This document shows, piece after piece, positions 6,759-6,806 of a DNA stretch of 6,806 nt (the first letter of the stretch is position 1; every line of letters starts with the position of its first letter). Where the stretch lies: positions 1 through 6,806 of the forward strand of contig CAJXTM010000201.1 in the NCBI GenBank assembly GCA_913061385.1. Direction: 5' to 3'. Below the pieces are notes generated by a model that had not been told where the DNA came from, ran no database searches, and worked only from the letters and a program-made list of their open reading frames with translations. A program made the translations under genes and the position numbers. The stretch is from an uncultured Rhodopirellula sp. (GTDB lineage Bacteria; Planctomycetota; Planctomycetia; Pirellulales; Pirellulaceae).

Positions 6759-6806
6759 CTGTCTCTTATACACATCTCCGAGCCCACGAGACCGAGGCTG
6801 ATCTCG
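6759..6806 (+). other. Nextera read-2 / P7 adapter with i7 index (artefact)
   Basis: This is not genomic DNA. Bases 6759-6777 (CTGTCTCTTATACACATCT) are the reverse-complement Tn5 mosaic end, and 6778-6792 (CCGAGCCCACGAGAC) are the read-2 adapter. Bases 6793-6800 (CGAGGCTG) occupy the i7 index position and match, from memory, Nextera index N710. Bases 6801-6806 (ATCTCG) begin P7. Translated in the frame of the cytochrome-WD40 gene it yields CLLYTSPSPRDRG, which must be removed from any predicted protein. Confidence 0.98.

Noticed and set aside
6336..6773. 145-residue minus-strand ORF beginning MYKRQ
   Set aside because: Its start lies in the Nextera mosaic end and the rest is antisense to the WD40 gene, so it is an adapter artefact.

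Overview
The window is a metagenome-type contig, most probably from a planctomycete (Planctomycetota). Three proteins support this: a Tat-exported DUF1501 protein, a large exported protein with Ig-like, cytochrome, DUF1549 and DUF1553 domains, and a cytochrome c (PSCyt1-type) fused to a WD40 beta-propeller. These families occur together mainly in planctomycetes and related bacteria. Most starts also lack a clear Shine-Dalgarno sequence, which is common in that phylum. No genus can be named from the sequence alone.

Both ends are not biological. Bases 1-46 are the tail of an Illumina P5 adapter, an 8-base index and the Nextera read-1 transposon sequence. Bases 6759-6806 are the Nextera mosaic end, read-2 adapter, index and start of P7. 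Genuine DNA runs from about 47 to 6758. The last residues of the open frame at the right end (CLLYTSPSPRDRG) are translated adapter.

Layout. Bases 47-141 hold nothing I can identify. Bases 142 to about 924 carry, on the minus strand, the wreck of a PAS-AraC transcription regulator. It has two nonsense codons and two compensating single-base frameshifts, and it lacks a start codon. Bases 925-1127 are a gene-free gap between this pseudogene and the plus-strand cluster, with a 12-bp perfect palindrome and a 9-bp-stem hairpin just before the first gene. The plus-strand cluster then runs: DUF1501 protein (1128-2504), a possible 39-codon ORF (2507-2626), the 830-residue Big_2/cytochrome/DUF1549/DUF1553 protein (2699-5191), and the cytochrome-WD40 protein (5233-6758, cut off by the contig end).

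The three large genes run in one direction and all encode exported proteins. The first has a twin-arginine signal; the other two have Sec signals and c-type haem motifs (CX4CH, CXXCH, CXXCH). They probably form one extracytoplasmic unit: an alkaline-phosphatase-like DUF1501 protein beside two haem proteins with adhesive or scaffold domains (Ig-like, beta-propeller). Its substrate and reaction are unknown. The domain families are known; the function is not. The dead regulator next door may once have controlled the cluster, which is inference from position only.
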